This document shows, one piece after another, positions 15,715-24,919 of a stretch of DNA of 64,000 bases. The notes under the pieces are model-generated. The model did no database searches, had not been told where the DNA came from, and was given only the letters and a program-made list of their open reading frames with translations. The first letter of the stretch is position 1, and the number at the start of each line of letters is the position of its first letter. The position numbers and the translations under genes were made by a program. Source of the DNA: Andreprevotia sp. IGB-42 (lineage in GTDB: Bacteria; Pseudomonadota; Gammaproteobacteria; Burkholderiales; Chitinibacteraceae); contig NZ_WXTX01000002.1 of assembly GCF_009848685.1 (NCBI RefSeq), forward strand, positions 62,001 through 126,000, in the 5' to 3' direction.

Positions 15715-16366
15715 AGAGCGTTCTCCATCCTTCTTTGTATTGGCGTTATTCACGCGCATCCACTGGTATTCACCCTAAAACCACGCTGTCATCTTTGTGA
15801 AAGCTTATGGGTTTTTTCGGGCCACCGGGCTATCTCCGAACCACAATTGGTCCGTGATGGTGTTCATTACTGCTGAGTGCGATTCCGATGTCAAGCCATA
15901 TGATCGCTGCCGTTCGTCGGCCAACTGACGCTGCAGGTATCGCCAAGACTACCAACTACAAGTCGGCCCAAAACTGGCTTGGTGCACCACAACATTGGCG
16001 CACGATTCACGCCGCAAATCCCTTAAAACAATGGATTGCACCATGTTGCTACGCAACATTAACCGATGCTGTTGTACGTTCCTGTTACAGATTTTTGTAG
16101 TTTTTTTGTGAAAACTACACAAATATTTTTGAGAAATTTGCCGGGACTGCGGTATTTCTCACAAGTGCTCCGGCAGATGCGCCGCACATCCTTACGCCTT
16201 GCATACAAGCATAAAACACCCGAGTAAAAATCTGTAACATGCCCGGTTGCTGACAGCGATCCGTGTTACGCAAAAGAAACTGACAATTTCCCCGATCAGG
16301 TGGTATCAGTGGAAATCTGTATGCGGGCGAAATTTTGACGGCGGGTGGCAATACACTTGCATGCTT
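15715..16366. other. Intergenic region upstream of Chi-6
   Basis: About 650 bases. A minus-strand TTGACA lies at 15894-15889, with AGTAAT 17 bases on as a weak -10. The nonamer AATGAACAC (minus strand about 15867-15859) also occurs upstream of Chi-1. At 16090-16140 the DNA becomes AT-rich and holds the inverted repeat entered separately. GAGAAAT/ATTTCTC arms lie at 16131-16137 and 16154-16160. No gene is supported. Confidence 0.55.
16097..16118. promoter_or_regulatory. Perfect 8-bp inverted repeat in AT-rich tract
   Basis: GTAGTTTT-tttgtg-AAAACTAC, perfect 8-bp arms and a six-base centre. No gene ends nearby that it could terminate. It may be a protein-binding site or the remnant of a terminator. 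Confidence 0.35.
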
Positions 16367-16840
16367 TCAGGGGCGATTACCCAGGTTCCAGCGTGCGCAG
16401 TACCATTTGGTCTGATCATTGGATAGCCCGATCAATACGCTGCCGAACTTGGACAGATAGCGCGGGTATGGGCCGGCCAGCGGTACGAATGCGTAGCCCA
16501 GTCGCTGTTCGATGTTCTTGCGTACCGTTTCGACCGGGCTGGGGATCAGCGCGCCGACCATCAGCGCGGTGGTATCGCGGGTGTTGACGAACACTTCGAC
16601 AGCCGGGTTGCCGGCCAGCTCCGCATTCTGCGAATCGAACCAGTCCGCGCCACCCCAGGTACGCAGCGGCTCACCCAGATAGGTATGGAAGTAGTCACGC
16701 CAGTAATCAGGAGACCATTCCGACCTGCACGATAGCGCCGCCTCGACCTGATCGCTGAAATGGCTGGGGATTTTCGCTGCATACGCAGCGGGCAGGAAAA
16801 ACGCCGCCAGGAAGACGGAGCAACAGCAAATCCGTTTCAT
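16367..16840 (-). CDS. Small secreted protein of unknown function
   Basis: 157 residues from ATG 16840, with a signal peptide MKRICCC then hydrophobic FLAAFFLPAAYA ending at residue 21. The mature part has two cysteines (SCRSEW, WYCARWN) that could form a disulfide, and aromatic-rich WSPDYWRDYFHTYLG. No family was recognised. The alternative start at 16873 would put eleven polar residues before the signal sequence and is less likely. AGAGGA lies ten bases before 16840. The gene lies between the chitinase island and ppc, in the same direction as both, about 55 bases past the ppc stop. It could be periplasmic or secreted; a role in chitin use is only suggested by position. Confidence 0.7.
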   Translation of the reverse strand: MKRICCCSVFLAAFFLPAAYAAKIPSHFSDQVEAALSCRSEWSPDYWRDYFHTYLGEPLRTWGGADWFDSQNAELAGNPAVEVFVNTRDTTALMVGALIPSPVETVRKNIEQRLGYAFVPLAGPYPRYLSKFGSVLIGLSNDQTKWYCARWNLGNRP

Positions 16841-16896
16841 GGCGGCGTTATCCTCTGGTGCCCGATGCTGCACCCGCTGACTTATATAGAGATAGA

Positions 16897-19656
16897 TCAG
16901 CCCGAGTTGCGCAGGCCGGCGGCAATCCCGTTGATGGTGAGGTGGACGGCGTGCGCCACTTCCTCGCTCTCGTCACCGGCACGCATGCGCTTGAGCAATT
17001 CAACCTGCAGATGGTTGAGCGGATCAAGGTAAGGCAGGCGGTTATCCAGACTGCGGGCCAGCGTCGGGTTATCGCCCAGCAGCGCCGGGTGATTGGTGAT
17101 GGCCAGCACCGCATCCACAGCGCGCTGCCATTCTGCCTTGATACGGCCGAAAATGCGCTTGGCCAGATCCTGATCCTGCACCAGTTCGGTATAGCGTGCG
17201 GCAATCGCGATGTCCGACTTGGCCAGCACCATTTCCATGTTGGAGATGGTGACCTGGAAGAACGGCCAGCTCTGGTACAGCTGGCGCAGCGTAGCGAGGC
17301 CTTCATCGCCGGATTCGGCCAGGTATTCGCTGATTGCAGTGCCAAAACCATACCAGCCCGGCAACATCAAGCGGCACTGCGACCAGGAGAACACCCACGG
17401 GATGGCGCGCAGGTCGGCAATGCTGTTGGTGGCCTTGCGCGCAGCAGGACGAGAACCGATGTTCAGGTTGGGAATCTCGCCGATCGGCGTGGCTTCACGG
17501 AAATAGGTGACGAAATCCGGCGTGGCGTACACCAGATCACGGTAGGCCTGGTAAGCACGCAGCGACAGGCGCTCCAGCAGCGCGTGATGCGCGGCATCGT
17601 CGATCGCTACGGCGGCCTTGCCCGGCAAGCTCGCTTCCAGCGTGGCAGCCAGCAGGATTTCCAGATTGCGGCGGCCCACTTCGCGGTCGGCAAACTTGGC
17701 GGCAATCACTTCGCCCTGCTCGGTCACGCGGATCTGGCCGTTGACCGAACCGGCCGGTTGCGCCAGCACCGCATCGTATGCGGGGCCGCCACCGCGGCCA
17801 ACGGTACCGCCGCGGCCGTGGAACAGGCGCATGGTGATGCCGGTTTCATCAAACACCTTCACCAGATCCTGCTCGGCCTTGTACAGCTCCCAGTTGGACG
17901 TGAGGTAACCGCCGTCCTTGTTGGAATCCGAGTAGCCCAGCATCACTTCCTGCACATTGGCACGGCCGTTGACGATCTGGCGCCATTGCGGAATGGCGAA
18001 CAGCTCGGACATGATCTTGCTGGCGCCGCGCAAGTCGGGAATGGTTTCGAACAGCGGAATCACGTTGATCTTGGCCACCACCACCGGCGACAGCTGGATC
18101 AGGCCCACTTCGTTCATCAACACCGCCACTTCGAGGATGTCGGACACCGATTCGCAGTTGGAGATGATGTAGTTGGGCAGTACATCTTCGCCGTAGCGCG
18201 ATTGCATCGCTTCGGCGGCGCGGTAGATGTCGATTTCCTTCTGCGTGAGTTCGGAATACTCGACATACGGACAGATCAGCGGACGCGGGCTGGCCAGTTC
18301 GCGCAGCAGCACGGTGCGGCGGCTGGCTTCGTTCAGCGCCAGGTAGTCTTCCAGGCCGGATTTCTCGAACAGCTCGGCGATCACCTTGTCGTGGATGCCG
18401 GAGTTCTGGCGCATGTCGATCGGCGCCAGGTAGAAACCGAATACGCTCACTGCACGCTGCAGACGGCGCAGACGGCCGCCGGCCAGCTTGGTGGCCCCGT
18501 GCGCTTTCAGCGAATTGGCCACGATGGCCAGATCGACCGCCAGTTCCTGGGCGCTGGTGTATGGCTCGGCGCGCGCCACGTCATGCAATGCATGATGGAA
18601 GGTACCGATCTGCGTAGCCGTGGCGAAAATGCGCGCACGGATTTGCGATACTGCCATGCGGTACGGCTCTTCACCCTTGCGGGCGCGGCTTTCGGCGGCG
18701 GAATCAGCCAGTTGCTGCAATGCTTGGTCCACCTGCACGATGCGTGCAGACATGGACAGCTCGTTCTCGAGCTTCTGGCATTGCTGGTAGTAATAGTCGA
18801 GCGCCACGCCGGATTGGCGCGACACCGCGTAACGCAGCACTTCGCCGGTCACGAACGGGTTGCCGTCGCGATCACCGCCGATCCAGCTGCCCACATGGAT
18901 GAAGTTGCTCAGCTGCACGTCCTGGCCGGCTAGCTCGGTCAGCTTGTCTTCCAGGTCCACGTACAGGCGCGGCAGCTCGTGCAGGAAGGTATTGCGGAAA
19001 TACGCGGAGCCGTTTTCGATCTCGTCCTGCACCGTCAGCTTGAAGGTACGGATTTCACGCGTTTGCCAAAGTGTCAGCAGCACGCGCTCCAGCGCTTCCT
19101 GGTTAGCTTTTTGCTCATCCGGCGTCATCGGCAGGCGATCACGCTCGGTCAGCAGCTCGGCCACCGCGCGGTGGCAATCGAGGATGGTCTTGCGCTTCAC
19201 CTCGGTGGGGTGCGCGGTCAGCACCGGCGCGATCAGGGTATTGGCCAGCAGGTTGAGGATTTCGGACGGCTTGACTTCACGTTCGGACAGGCGGGCGATC
19301 ACATCGCTGATGCTGCCGCGCTGCGGATCGGAGCCATTGATCTTGTGCGTGCGGCGGCGGCGGTTGTGATGCAGGTCTTCCGCGATATTGGAAAGGTGCG
19401 AGAAATAGCTGAATGCGCGCACCAGTGCCACGGCATTGGGCAGATCCAGTGACGATAGCGATTTCGCCAACTGCGCACCGGCAGCAGGGTCGGTACCCTC
19501 GACATAGCTGATGGCCAGATCACGGATGGCATTGATCTGATCGGCCGTGCTGGCGCCGGTTTGTTCGCGAATGGTGTCAGCGAGCACACGGGCGAGGAGG
19601 TCGAGATCACGCGCAAGCGGCAGATCTTTGTCGGCAATCGTTTCGAGTTGGGACAT
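16897..19656 (-). CDS. ppc: Phosphoenolpyruvate carboxylase
   Basis: Cytoplasmic anaplerotic enzyme that adds bicarbonate to PEP to form oxaloacetate. 919 residues, near the 880-930 usual for bacteria. Family signatures: LTAHPTEVKRKT (catalytic His), GSWIGGDRDGNPFVT, FHGRGGTVGRGGGPAYDA, YSDSNKDGGYLTSN and the terminal INGIAAGLRNSG, the conserved C-terminal tail that closes on the active site. Start ATG 19656 (MSQLETIADKDLPL) fits the family; the frame is open to 19737 but the extra 27 residues look like untranslated leader. The ribosome binding site is weak (CTAAGA). It is divergent from the PhzF-like gene, with about 150 bases between them. Confidence 0.97.
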   Translation of the reverse strand: MSQLETIADKDLPLARDLDLLARVLADTIREQTGASTADQINAIRDLAISYVEGTDPAAGAQLAKSLSSLDLPNAVALVRAFSYFSHLSNIAEDLHHNRRRRTHKINGSDPQRGSISDVIARLSEREVKPSEILNLLANTLIAPVLTAHPTEVKRKTILDCHRAVAELLTERDRLPMTPDEQKANQEALERVLLTLWQTREIRTFKLTVQDEIENGSAYFRNTFLHELPRLYVDLEDKLTELAGQDVQLSNFIHVGSWIGGDRDGNPFVTGEVLRYAVSRQSGVALDYYYQQCQKLENELSMSARIVQVDQALQQLADSAAESRARKGEEPYRMAVSQIRARIFATATQIGTFHHALHDVARAEPYTSAQELAVDLAIVANSLKAHGATKLAGGRLRRLQRAVSVFGFYLAPIDMRQNSGIHDKVIAELFEKSGLEDYLALNEASRRTVLLRELASPRPLICPYVEYSELTQKEIDIYRAAEAMQSRYGEDVLPNYIISNCESVSDILEVAVLMNEVGLIQLSPVVVAKINVIPLFETIPDLRGASKIMSELFAIPQWRQIVNGRANVQEVMLGYSDSNKDGGYLTSNWELYKAEQDLVKVFDETGITMRLFHGRGGTVGRGGGPAYDAVLAQPAGSVNGQIRVTEQGEVIAAKFADREVGRRNLEILLAATLEASLPGKAAVAIDDAAHHALLERLSLRAYQAYRDLVYATPDFVTYFREATPIGEIPNLNIGSRPAARKATNSIADLRAIPWVFSWSQCRLMLPGWYGFGTAISEYLAESGDEGLATLRQLYQSWPFFQVTISNMEMVLAKSDIAIAARYTELVQDQDLAKRIFGRIKAEWQRAVDAVLAITNHPALLGDNPTLARSLDNRLPYLDPLNHLQVELLKRMRAGDESEEVAHAVHLTINGIAAGLRNSG

Positions 19657-19807
19657 GGCGGCAGCTAATCTTAGGAACGTAAGTAGGCACGCCGCGCAAA
19701 TCACCCGCTGTCGCAAGACGGGGTTTCCACGACGCAAATCGGCGCTATTCTAGCAAATAGTCGCCCCCGACGGGGCGCTTCCTGACAGGTAATACTGAGG
19801 AATCACC

Positions 19808-20638
19808 ATGGCGCGCTACCGCTTTCACCTGATGAACGGCTTTGCTGAACGATTGCTGGCCGGAGCGGCCATTGCGGTCGTGGAAACCGGCAACCTTGAT
19901 GACAGCGCAGCCTTGCAGGCACTGGCCTATCAGCTGGGTGCGCCAGAGACTGCATTCGTCGACCCTGCCAGCGGTCGGGCCAGGGTGTATGCGCCACAAT
20001 ACCCGTTACCCAGTTCGGGCCACGCCGCACTGGCAATTGCCGCCGCGCTGGGCGAGCGACTGCTGAAACCGGTCGATTTCGGCTTGGGGCCGGTACAGAC
20101 CCGCCAGCAGGGCGCGCTATGGCATTTCCAGGCCGAAGCGCCCAAAAGCCGCGCCATCGCCCTGGCCGCCGATGCACTGACCAGCGCGCTGGGCCTTGAT
20201 TTTGGCGACCTCACCGGACAGAACCTGTTTGTGGATACCGGCATGGAACAATTGCTGGTGCCTGCGCGCTCACAGCAGGCGGTGCTCAAAGCCAAACCCA
20301 AGGCGGCCTCACTGGCGCTGCTGGCCAGCAACGGGCCCCATATTGCCCAGTTGGTACTGTGGCATCAGGAAGGCGACGTGACCACCATGCGCAGCTTTGC
20401 GTCCGACCAGCTCAATGTGTTCGAGGATTTCGGTGCCGGCAATGCTGCCGCCAACGTGGCGGGTTGGAAACTGGCCACCGGTAGCGTGGCGCCGTTTGCG
20501 TTCAAGATCGAACAGGGCCACACCATACAACGTATCGTCAGCAGGCTATCGGTGTTGTATGTGGCGACCGATGCCAGCCGGCGGATCTCGGTGGGCGGGC
20601 GCATTTGGAAGGTGGGCGAAGGCGAGCTGGACGTCTGA
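19808..20638 (+). CDS. PhzF-family isomerase/epimerase-like protein
   Basis: 276 residues with the two-domain diaminopimelate-epimerase-like fold of PhzF proteins. The catalytic acid region reads APETAFV (Glu at about residue 47), matching the SETxF motif of PhzF and YddE. The second-domain loop reads FGAGNAAANVAGW, matching the GSGAANVA loop. No phenazine genes lie nearby, so the substrate is unknown; most such proteins are annotated PhzF family only. GAGGAATCACC precedes the ATG. Single-gene unit divergent from ppc and convergent with the receiver-TPR gene. The 234 bases after it hold nothing recognised. Confidence 0.85.
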   Translation: MARYRFHLMNGFAERLLAGAAIAVVETGNLDDSAALQALAYQLGAPETAFVDPASGRARVYAPQYPLPSSGHAALAIAAALGERLLKPVDFGLGPVQTRQQGALWHFQAEAPKSRAIALAADALTSALGLDFGDLTGQNLFVDTGMEQLLVPARSQQAVLKAKPKAASLALLASNGPHIAQLVLWHQEGDVTTMRSFASDQLNVFEDFGAGNAAANVAGWKLATGSVAPFAFKIEQGHTIQRIVSRLSVLYVATDASRRISVGGRIWKVGEGELDV

Positions 20639-20872
20639 GCGCCTGTGCTGTACTCATCGGCCTGCAGCCGCGAATAACCGCCATCAAGCCCCGGCCCGGC
20701 CGGCTGCTTAGCGGCTTTGGAAAGTGACGCAGCGGCTCTCCCTGTTGTGAACCAACGCCCCCCACCGTCACCGCCGCGAGGGAGCCCCGCTACGCTCGTC
20801 ACTTGCACGAACAGGGTCTGGACCAACCGGCGCCCGGGAAAACAGGCAGCGCCCCCTGTCCGATCCGGCACT

Positions 20873-22552
20873 TCACGCCTTGCTGTCCACCGATGGCGCC
20901 GGCGGCGCGGCATCATTCTGCAGCAACGCGGCATCCACACCATAGCGGCGTTGCGTGCGGCGGAATGCATCCTGCAATTGCCGCGCCTTGCCATTGGATG
21001 GATCGAGCCGGCGCGCGCGCTCCAGATATTGCTGGGCGGTTTCCATATAGCGCACATCCCAGCCGGCCTTGTTCACGCACACCAACAGCGCATTGGCGGC
21101 GTTGAGCAGCACCTGCAGATTGCCGGGCAAGGTTTCCAGCGCGCTGATGAAGCGCTCGGCCGCACCGGCATAATCACCGGCATTGGCCGCGCGCACGGCT
21201 TCGTTATTGACTTCGACGATATCCTGATTGGCCGACTGGATCAGCGGTGCCGCCAGCTCCGGCCGGCCGATACCGTGATAGAGCGCCTCGACCGCGCCAG
21301 CGACCTCTGCATCGTCATTGCGCACGCGCAATGCGTGCTTCACATAGCGTTCGCCGCTCTCCACGTCGCGCCGCGCGTAGCAGCTGTGCGCCAGTTCCAG
21401 CAATACCCCGGCCGGCACGTCGGCCATCGCATCCAGCCGCTCGCGTGCTGCGGTGAGCGAGCGTTCGGCCTTGTCACGCTCTTTCAGCGCGGCAAACGCC
21501 TCGCCCTCGATCAGGTCGGACACCACCAGCGCCACCTCATCGTGGCGGAAATCACGCTTGACCTGCGCTGCGGTGCGCTGCGCGCCCAGCACGTCTGCAT
21601 TGGCAAGTTGCGCGCGCGCCAGTTCCGAGTACACGGCCGGATCACGCGTGATGGCAGTACGCGCCAGCTCTACCGCCTGCGCCAGCGCACCTTCGGCCAC
21701 CGCGCGTTCACCATTGCGCAAGGCCAGCCGCCCGAGCGCGCGTTGACGCTGTGCCACCAGCGGCGAGCGCTGCACCGCATCAGCCAGCACCGCTTGAGCG
21801 CCCTGCGCATCACCCAGCGCCTGCAAGGTGCGCGCCAGACCGTCGTAGGCTTCGATCACCAGGTCATGCTCGGTGCGCACGCGCTCGTACAGCAACTGCG
21901 CTTCATCGTACTGGCGCAGTGCAAACTGCGAGCGCGCCAGCCCCAGCATTGCCCACGGTGCATCGCGGCTGGCCAGCACTTCGCGGTAGAAATCGCGCGC
22001 CTGTACGTGCTCACCCAGCAGCGTCAGCAAGCGTCCCTTGGCTCTGGCCAGCGTATCGGGCTGCGGCTGCACCGCATCACACGCGGCAATCGCCGCCAGG
22101 TAATCACCGGTACGCGTAGCCTCATCGATGGGGCGCAACTGCGCCTTGCGCGCCAGCGCAATCATCAGCCGCTGTACGAAATCGGCACTGGAAAACGGCT
22201 TGAGCAGGTAGCCATCCGGCGCCAGCTCGGCCGCGCTCATCACCTGCGACGAGCGCCGCTCGCCGGTCACCACCATGAACACACACGAGGGCTTGAGCAA
22301 CTGATGGCGATGGCAGGCCTCGAACAGGTGCACACCGTCGAGCCCGCCGCCCAGATCGAACTCGGACAGTACGATGTCATAGGGTGTCTGCCCCAGCCGC
22401 GCCATGGCATCGGCCAGGCGGCTCACGTAGTCGATCTGCGTCACGCCGCAATCGTTCAACCCGGCGCCGATCGCCTGGCGCATGCCACTGTTGGGATCGA
22501 TCACCAGCGCCTGCTGGCCGGTCAGATTGGGAGCCCCCTGGATATTTGCCAT
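20873..22552 (-). CDS. Receiver-like domain fused to TPR repeats, phospho-acceptor Asp replaced by Glu
   Basis: 559 residues. Residues about 12-130 form a CheY-like receiver: strand 1 ALVIDP (Asp19), switch Thr96 in VVTGERR, and Lys118 in LLKPF. At the phospho-acceptor position the strand reads IVLSEFDLGGG, so Glu64 stands where related TPR response regulators have Asp (consensus DYNLG). Residues about 140-540 are helical tetratricopeptide-like repeats (for example QYDEAQLLYERVR, AVLADAVQRSPLVA, AAERFISALETLPGN). There is no DNA-binding or enzymatic domain, so it probably acts through protein-protein contacts. Glu can mimic a phosphorylated Asp, which suggests a locked or differently controlled state. 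It lies 10 bases downstream of uvrD's predicted operon position in the opposite sense of order: uvrD ends at 22563 further along and this gene starts at 22552, so uvrD is upstream of it on the same strand and co-transcription is likely. Confidence 0.85.
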   Translation of the reverse strand: MANIQGAPNLTGQQALVIDPNSGMRQAIGAGLNDCGVTQIDYVSRLADAMARLGQTPYDIVLSEFDLGGGLDGVHLFEACHRHQLLKPSCVFMVVTGERRSSQVMSAAELAPDGYLLKPFSSADFVQRLMIALARKAQLRPIDEATRTGDYLAAIAACDAVQPQPDTLARAKGRLLTLLGEHVQARDFYREVLASRDAPWAMLGLARSQFALRQYDEAQLLYERVRTEHDLVIEAYDGLARTLQALGDAQGAQAVLADAVQRSPLVAQRQRALGRLALRNGERAVAEGALAQAVELARTAITRDPAVYSELARAQLANADVLGAQRTAAQVKRDFRHDEVALVVSDLIEGEAFAALKERDKAERSLTAARERLDAMADVPAGVLLELAHSCYARRDVESGERYVKHALRVRNDDAEVAGAVEALYHGIGRPELAAPLIQSANQDIVEVNNEAVRAANAGDYAGAAERFISALETLPGNLQVLLNAANALLVCVNKAGWDVRYMETAQQYLERARRLDPSNGKARQLQDAFRRTQRRYGVDAALLQNDAAPPAPSVDSKA

Positions 22553-22562
22553 CGTCGCGTCC

Positions 22563-24683
22563 TCAGCCCGTTACCGCTTCCAGTTTGGCATAGGCCACCG
22601 CCAGCCACTTGGGGCCAGCATCACGGAAGTTCACTTGCACATTGCCGGTGGCGCCACCTTCGTGGTCGATCACCACGCCGATGCCGAACTTTGGGTGCTT
22701 CACCGTCATGCCCACAGCCAGCCCATGTTCGGGTGTTTTGTTTTTGGCAGTGCTGGGGGCGGCAAAGCTTTGCGGTGCATAGCCGCGGTTGAGGAAGTGC
22801 AACAGCTCTTGCGGCACTTCGTCCAGAAAACGGCTGGCAATCGAATAGCGCGTCTGCCCGTGCAGCATGCGGCTTTGCGCCAGGCTCAGGTACAGGCGCC
22901 GGCGCGCGCGGGTAATTGCCACGTACATCAGCCGGCGCTCTTCCTCCAGCCCCTTGGGGTCTGCCGCGCTGTTCTCGTGCGGAAACAGCCCCTCCTCGAT
23001 ACCGGTGAGGAAGACGCTGTGGAATTCCAGCCCCTTGGCAGCATGGATGGTCATCAGCTGCACCGCGTCCTGCCCGATACCGGCCGCGTGCTCACCGCCT
23101 TCCAGGCTGGCATTGGCGAGGAATGCAATCAGGTCATTTTCGTCTTCGGTCACGAAACTGGCTGCAGCGTTGACAAGTTCATCCAGGTTGGCAAGGCGCT
23201 CTTCGCCTTCCTTGTCGTTACGGTAATGCTCGGCCAAGCCCGATTGTTCCAGCACCACGCTCACCAGTTCTGGCAGCGGCAAGCCTTCCACCTGCTGGCG
23301 CATGCTGTCGATCAACTGAACAAAGCGCCCCACCGCCGCCGCGCTGCGGCCAGCCCCGGTCGAGCATGCGGCCAGCCACAGGCTGGTGCCGGTCATACGC
23401 GCGGTCTCCTGGATGGTTTCGATGCTGCGGTTGCCGATACCGCGCGTGGGGAAGTTGATGATGCGCAGCAGCGCGTTATCGTCATCGTAATTGGCAATCA
23501 GCCGCAGATAGGCCAGTGCATGCTTGATTTCCTGGCGCTCGTAGAAGCGCAGGCCGCCATACACGCGATACGGCACATTGGCCTGTACCAGCGCGTGTTC
23601 CAGCACGCGCGATTGCGCATTCGAGCGATAGAGGATGGCAATTTCCGCCAGCGCTTGCCCATCGCGGCGCAACTGGCCAATTTCCTCGACAATGAATTCG
23701 GCCTCGCCAAAATCACTCATTGCCTCGAATACACGGATCGGCTCGCCGGCAACATCGTCGGTCCACAGCTTCTTGCCCAGCCGTTCCCGATTATTAGCAA
23801 TGACTGAATTGGCAGCATCAAGAATGGTGCCGTGTGAGCGATAATTCTGCTCCAGCTTGATCACGTGCTTCACCTGGAAATCACGCTGGAAATCGTACAT
23901 ATTGCCCACATTGGCGCCGCGGAATGCGTAAATCGATTGGTCATCATCACCGACCGCAAACATGGCATTGCTGTCGCCCACCAATAGCTTCAGCCATGCA
24001 TATTGCAGCCGGTTGGTATCCTGGAATTCATCCACCAGCACATGGCGAAAGCGGCTGCGATAATGTTCACGCAATGCGGCATTGCGCTCCAGCAGTTCGT
24101 AACACGCCAGTAATAACTCGGCAAAGTCCACCACGCCTTCACGCCGGCACTGGGTTTCATATTCCAGATAGATACCGGCCAGCGTGCGCGAATAGTCGTC
24201 CCAGCTTTGCACGCCAGCAGCGCGCGTGCCGTTTTCCTTCTGGCCATTGATGAAGTGCTGCGTGGGCTTGGGTGGGAAGCGCTCGTCGTCGATATTGAGC
24301 GTTTTCATCGCGCGCTTGATTGCCGCCAGTTGATCGGCTGAATCAAGGATGGCAAACGTGGCAGGCAGGCCTGCATCGCGGTGATGCAACCGCAGCATGC
24401 GGTTACACAGGCCATGGAAGGTACCCATCCACAGGCCGCGCGGATTGAGTGGCAGCATGGCGGTCAGCCGCGCCAGCATTTCCTTGGCGGCCTTGTTGGT
24501 GAAGGTGACCGCCAGGATGCCCGCCGGGCTCACCTGGCCAGTAGTAAGCAGCCACGCAATGCGCGTGGTCAGCACACGGGTCTTGCCACTGCCGGCCCCG
24601 GCCAGAATCAGCGCATGCTCGGCCGGCAGCTCGACTGCAGCAGCCTGCTCGGGGTTGAGGAATTCGGTCAGCGGATGCGGCAT
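22563..24683 (-). CDS. uvrD: UvrD/PcrA-type superfamily 1 DNA helicase
   Basis: 3'-5' ATP-dependent helicase of nucleotide excision and mismatch repair, 706 residues (E. coli UvrD 720). SF1 motifs seen: Walker A GAGSGKTRVL, motif Ia FTNKAAKEM, GTFHGL, motif II VDEFQDTN, motif III GDDDQSIYAFRGA, motif IV EQNYRS, motif V TIHAAKGLEF and motif VI YVAITRAR. The C-terminal GMTVKHPKFGIGVV is the Tudor-like element typical of UvrD/PcrA. Start ATG 24683 (MPHPLTEFLNPEQ) fits the family. The frame is open to 24890, but that stretch runs through the terminator of the H-NS-like gene, so it is not coding. Next gene on the same strand: the receiver-TPR gene after 10 bases. Confidence 0.95.
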   Translation of the reverse strand: MPHPLTEFLNPEQAAAVELPAEHALILAGAGSGKTRVLTTRIAWLLTTGQVSPAGILAVTFTNKAAKEMLARLTAMLPLNPRGLWMGTFHGLCNRMLRLHHRDAGLPATFAILDSADQLAAIKRAMKTLNIDDERFPPKPTQHFINGQKENGTRAAGVQSWDDYSRTLAGIYLEYETQCRREGVVDFAELLLACYELLERNAALREHYRSRFRHVLVDEFQDTNRLQYAWLKLLVGDSNAMFAVGDDDQSIYAFRGANVGNMYDFQRDFQVKHVIKLEQNYRSHGTILDAANSVIANNRERLGKKLWTDDVAGEPIRVFEAMSDFGEAEFIVEEIGQLRRDGQALAEIAILYRSNAQSRVLEHALVQANVPYRVYGGLRFYERQEIKHALAYLRLIANYDDDNALLRIINFPTRGIGNRSIETIQETARMTGTSLWLAACSTGAGRSAAAVGRFVQLIDSMRQQVEGLPLPELVSVVLEQSGLAEHYRNDKEGEERLANLDELVNAAASFVTEDENDLIAFLANASLEGGEHAAGIGQDAVQLMTIHAAKGLEFHSVFLTGIEEGLFPHENSAADPKGLEEERRLMYVAITRARRRLYLSLAQSRMLHGQTRYSIASRFLDEVPQELLHFLNRGYAPQSFAAPSTAKNKTPEHGLAVGMTVKHPKFGIGVVIDHEGGATGNVQVNFRDAGPKWLAVAYAKLEAVTG

Positions 24684-24860
24684 GGGGGCCTGGGCCTTGA
24701 TTTCATTGGAATTGATGCGGATTGCGGCAGGTGCAAGGCAGTCTGCGCTGTAATTGTACAAACACCCGGGCACGGCCGGCGAGCAATGCGCGCGATGCTG
24801 GGCCGCGCGCGGCAACGCACGATGCATTGCCGTTTGCTGCAAGCCGGTACAGGCCAAAAG

Positions 24861-24887
24861 AAAAAGGGCAGCACAAGCTGCCCTTTT
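24861..24887 (-). terminator. Intrinsic terminator of the H-NS-like gene
   Basis: Eleven-bp stem AAAAGGGCAGC/GCTGCCCTTTT with an ACAA loop. The minus-strand side ends in TTTTTCTTTT. It lies 33 bases past the H-NS-like stop and upstream of the uvrD start, isolating the two. Confidence 0.9.
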
Positions 24888-24919
24888 CAATCATCGGCGT
24901 ATGAACCGATCAGCGTCAA

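Noticed and set aside
1619-15876. Long open frames on the plus strand opposite the chitinases (for example 1619-3544, 4059-5975, 6158-8626, 9581-11569, 13690-15876)
   Set aside because: They are antisense to genes with clear domains, lack ribosome binding sites and encode Arg/Gly/His-rich low-quality sequence.
16858-18933. Long plus-strand frame opposite ppc
   Set aside because: It mirrors ppc codon periodicity; no family motifs and no ribosome binding site.
20717-22792. Long plus-strand frame opposite the receiver-TPR gene
   Set aside because: Antisense shadow rich in Arg, His and Gln; no known domain.
24684-24890. N-terminal extension of UvrD
   Set aside because: This stretch contains the terminator of the H-NS-like gene and no family sequence; the conserved N-terminus begins at 24683.
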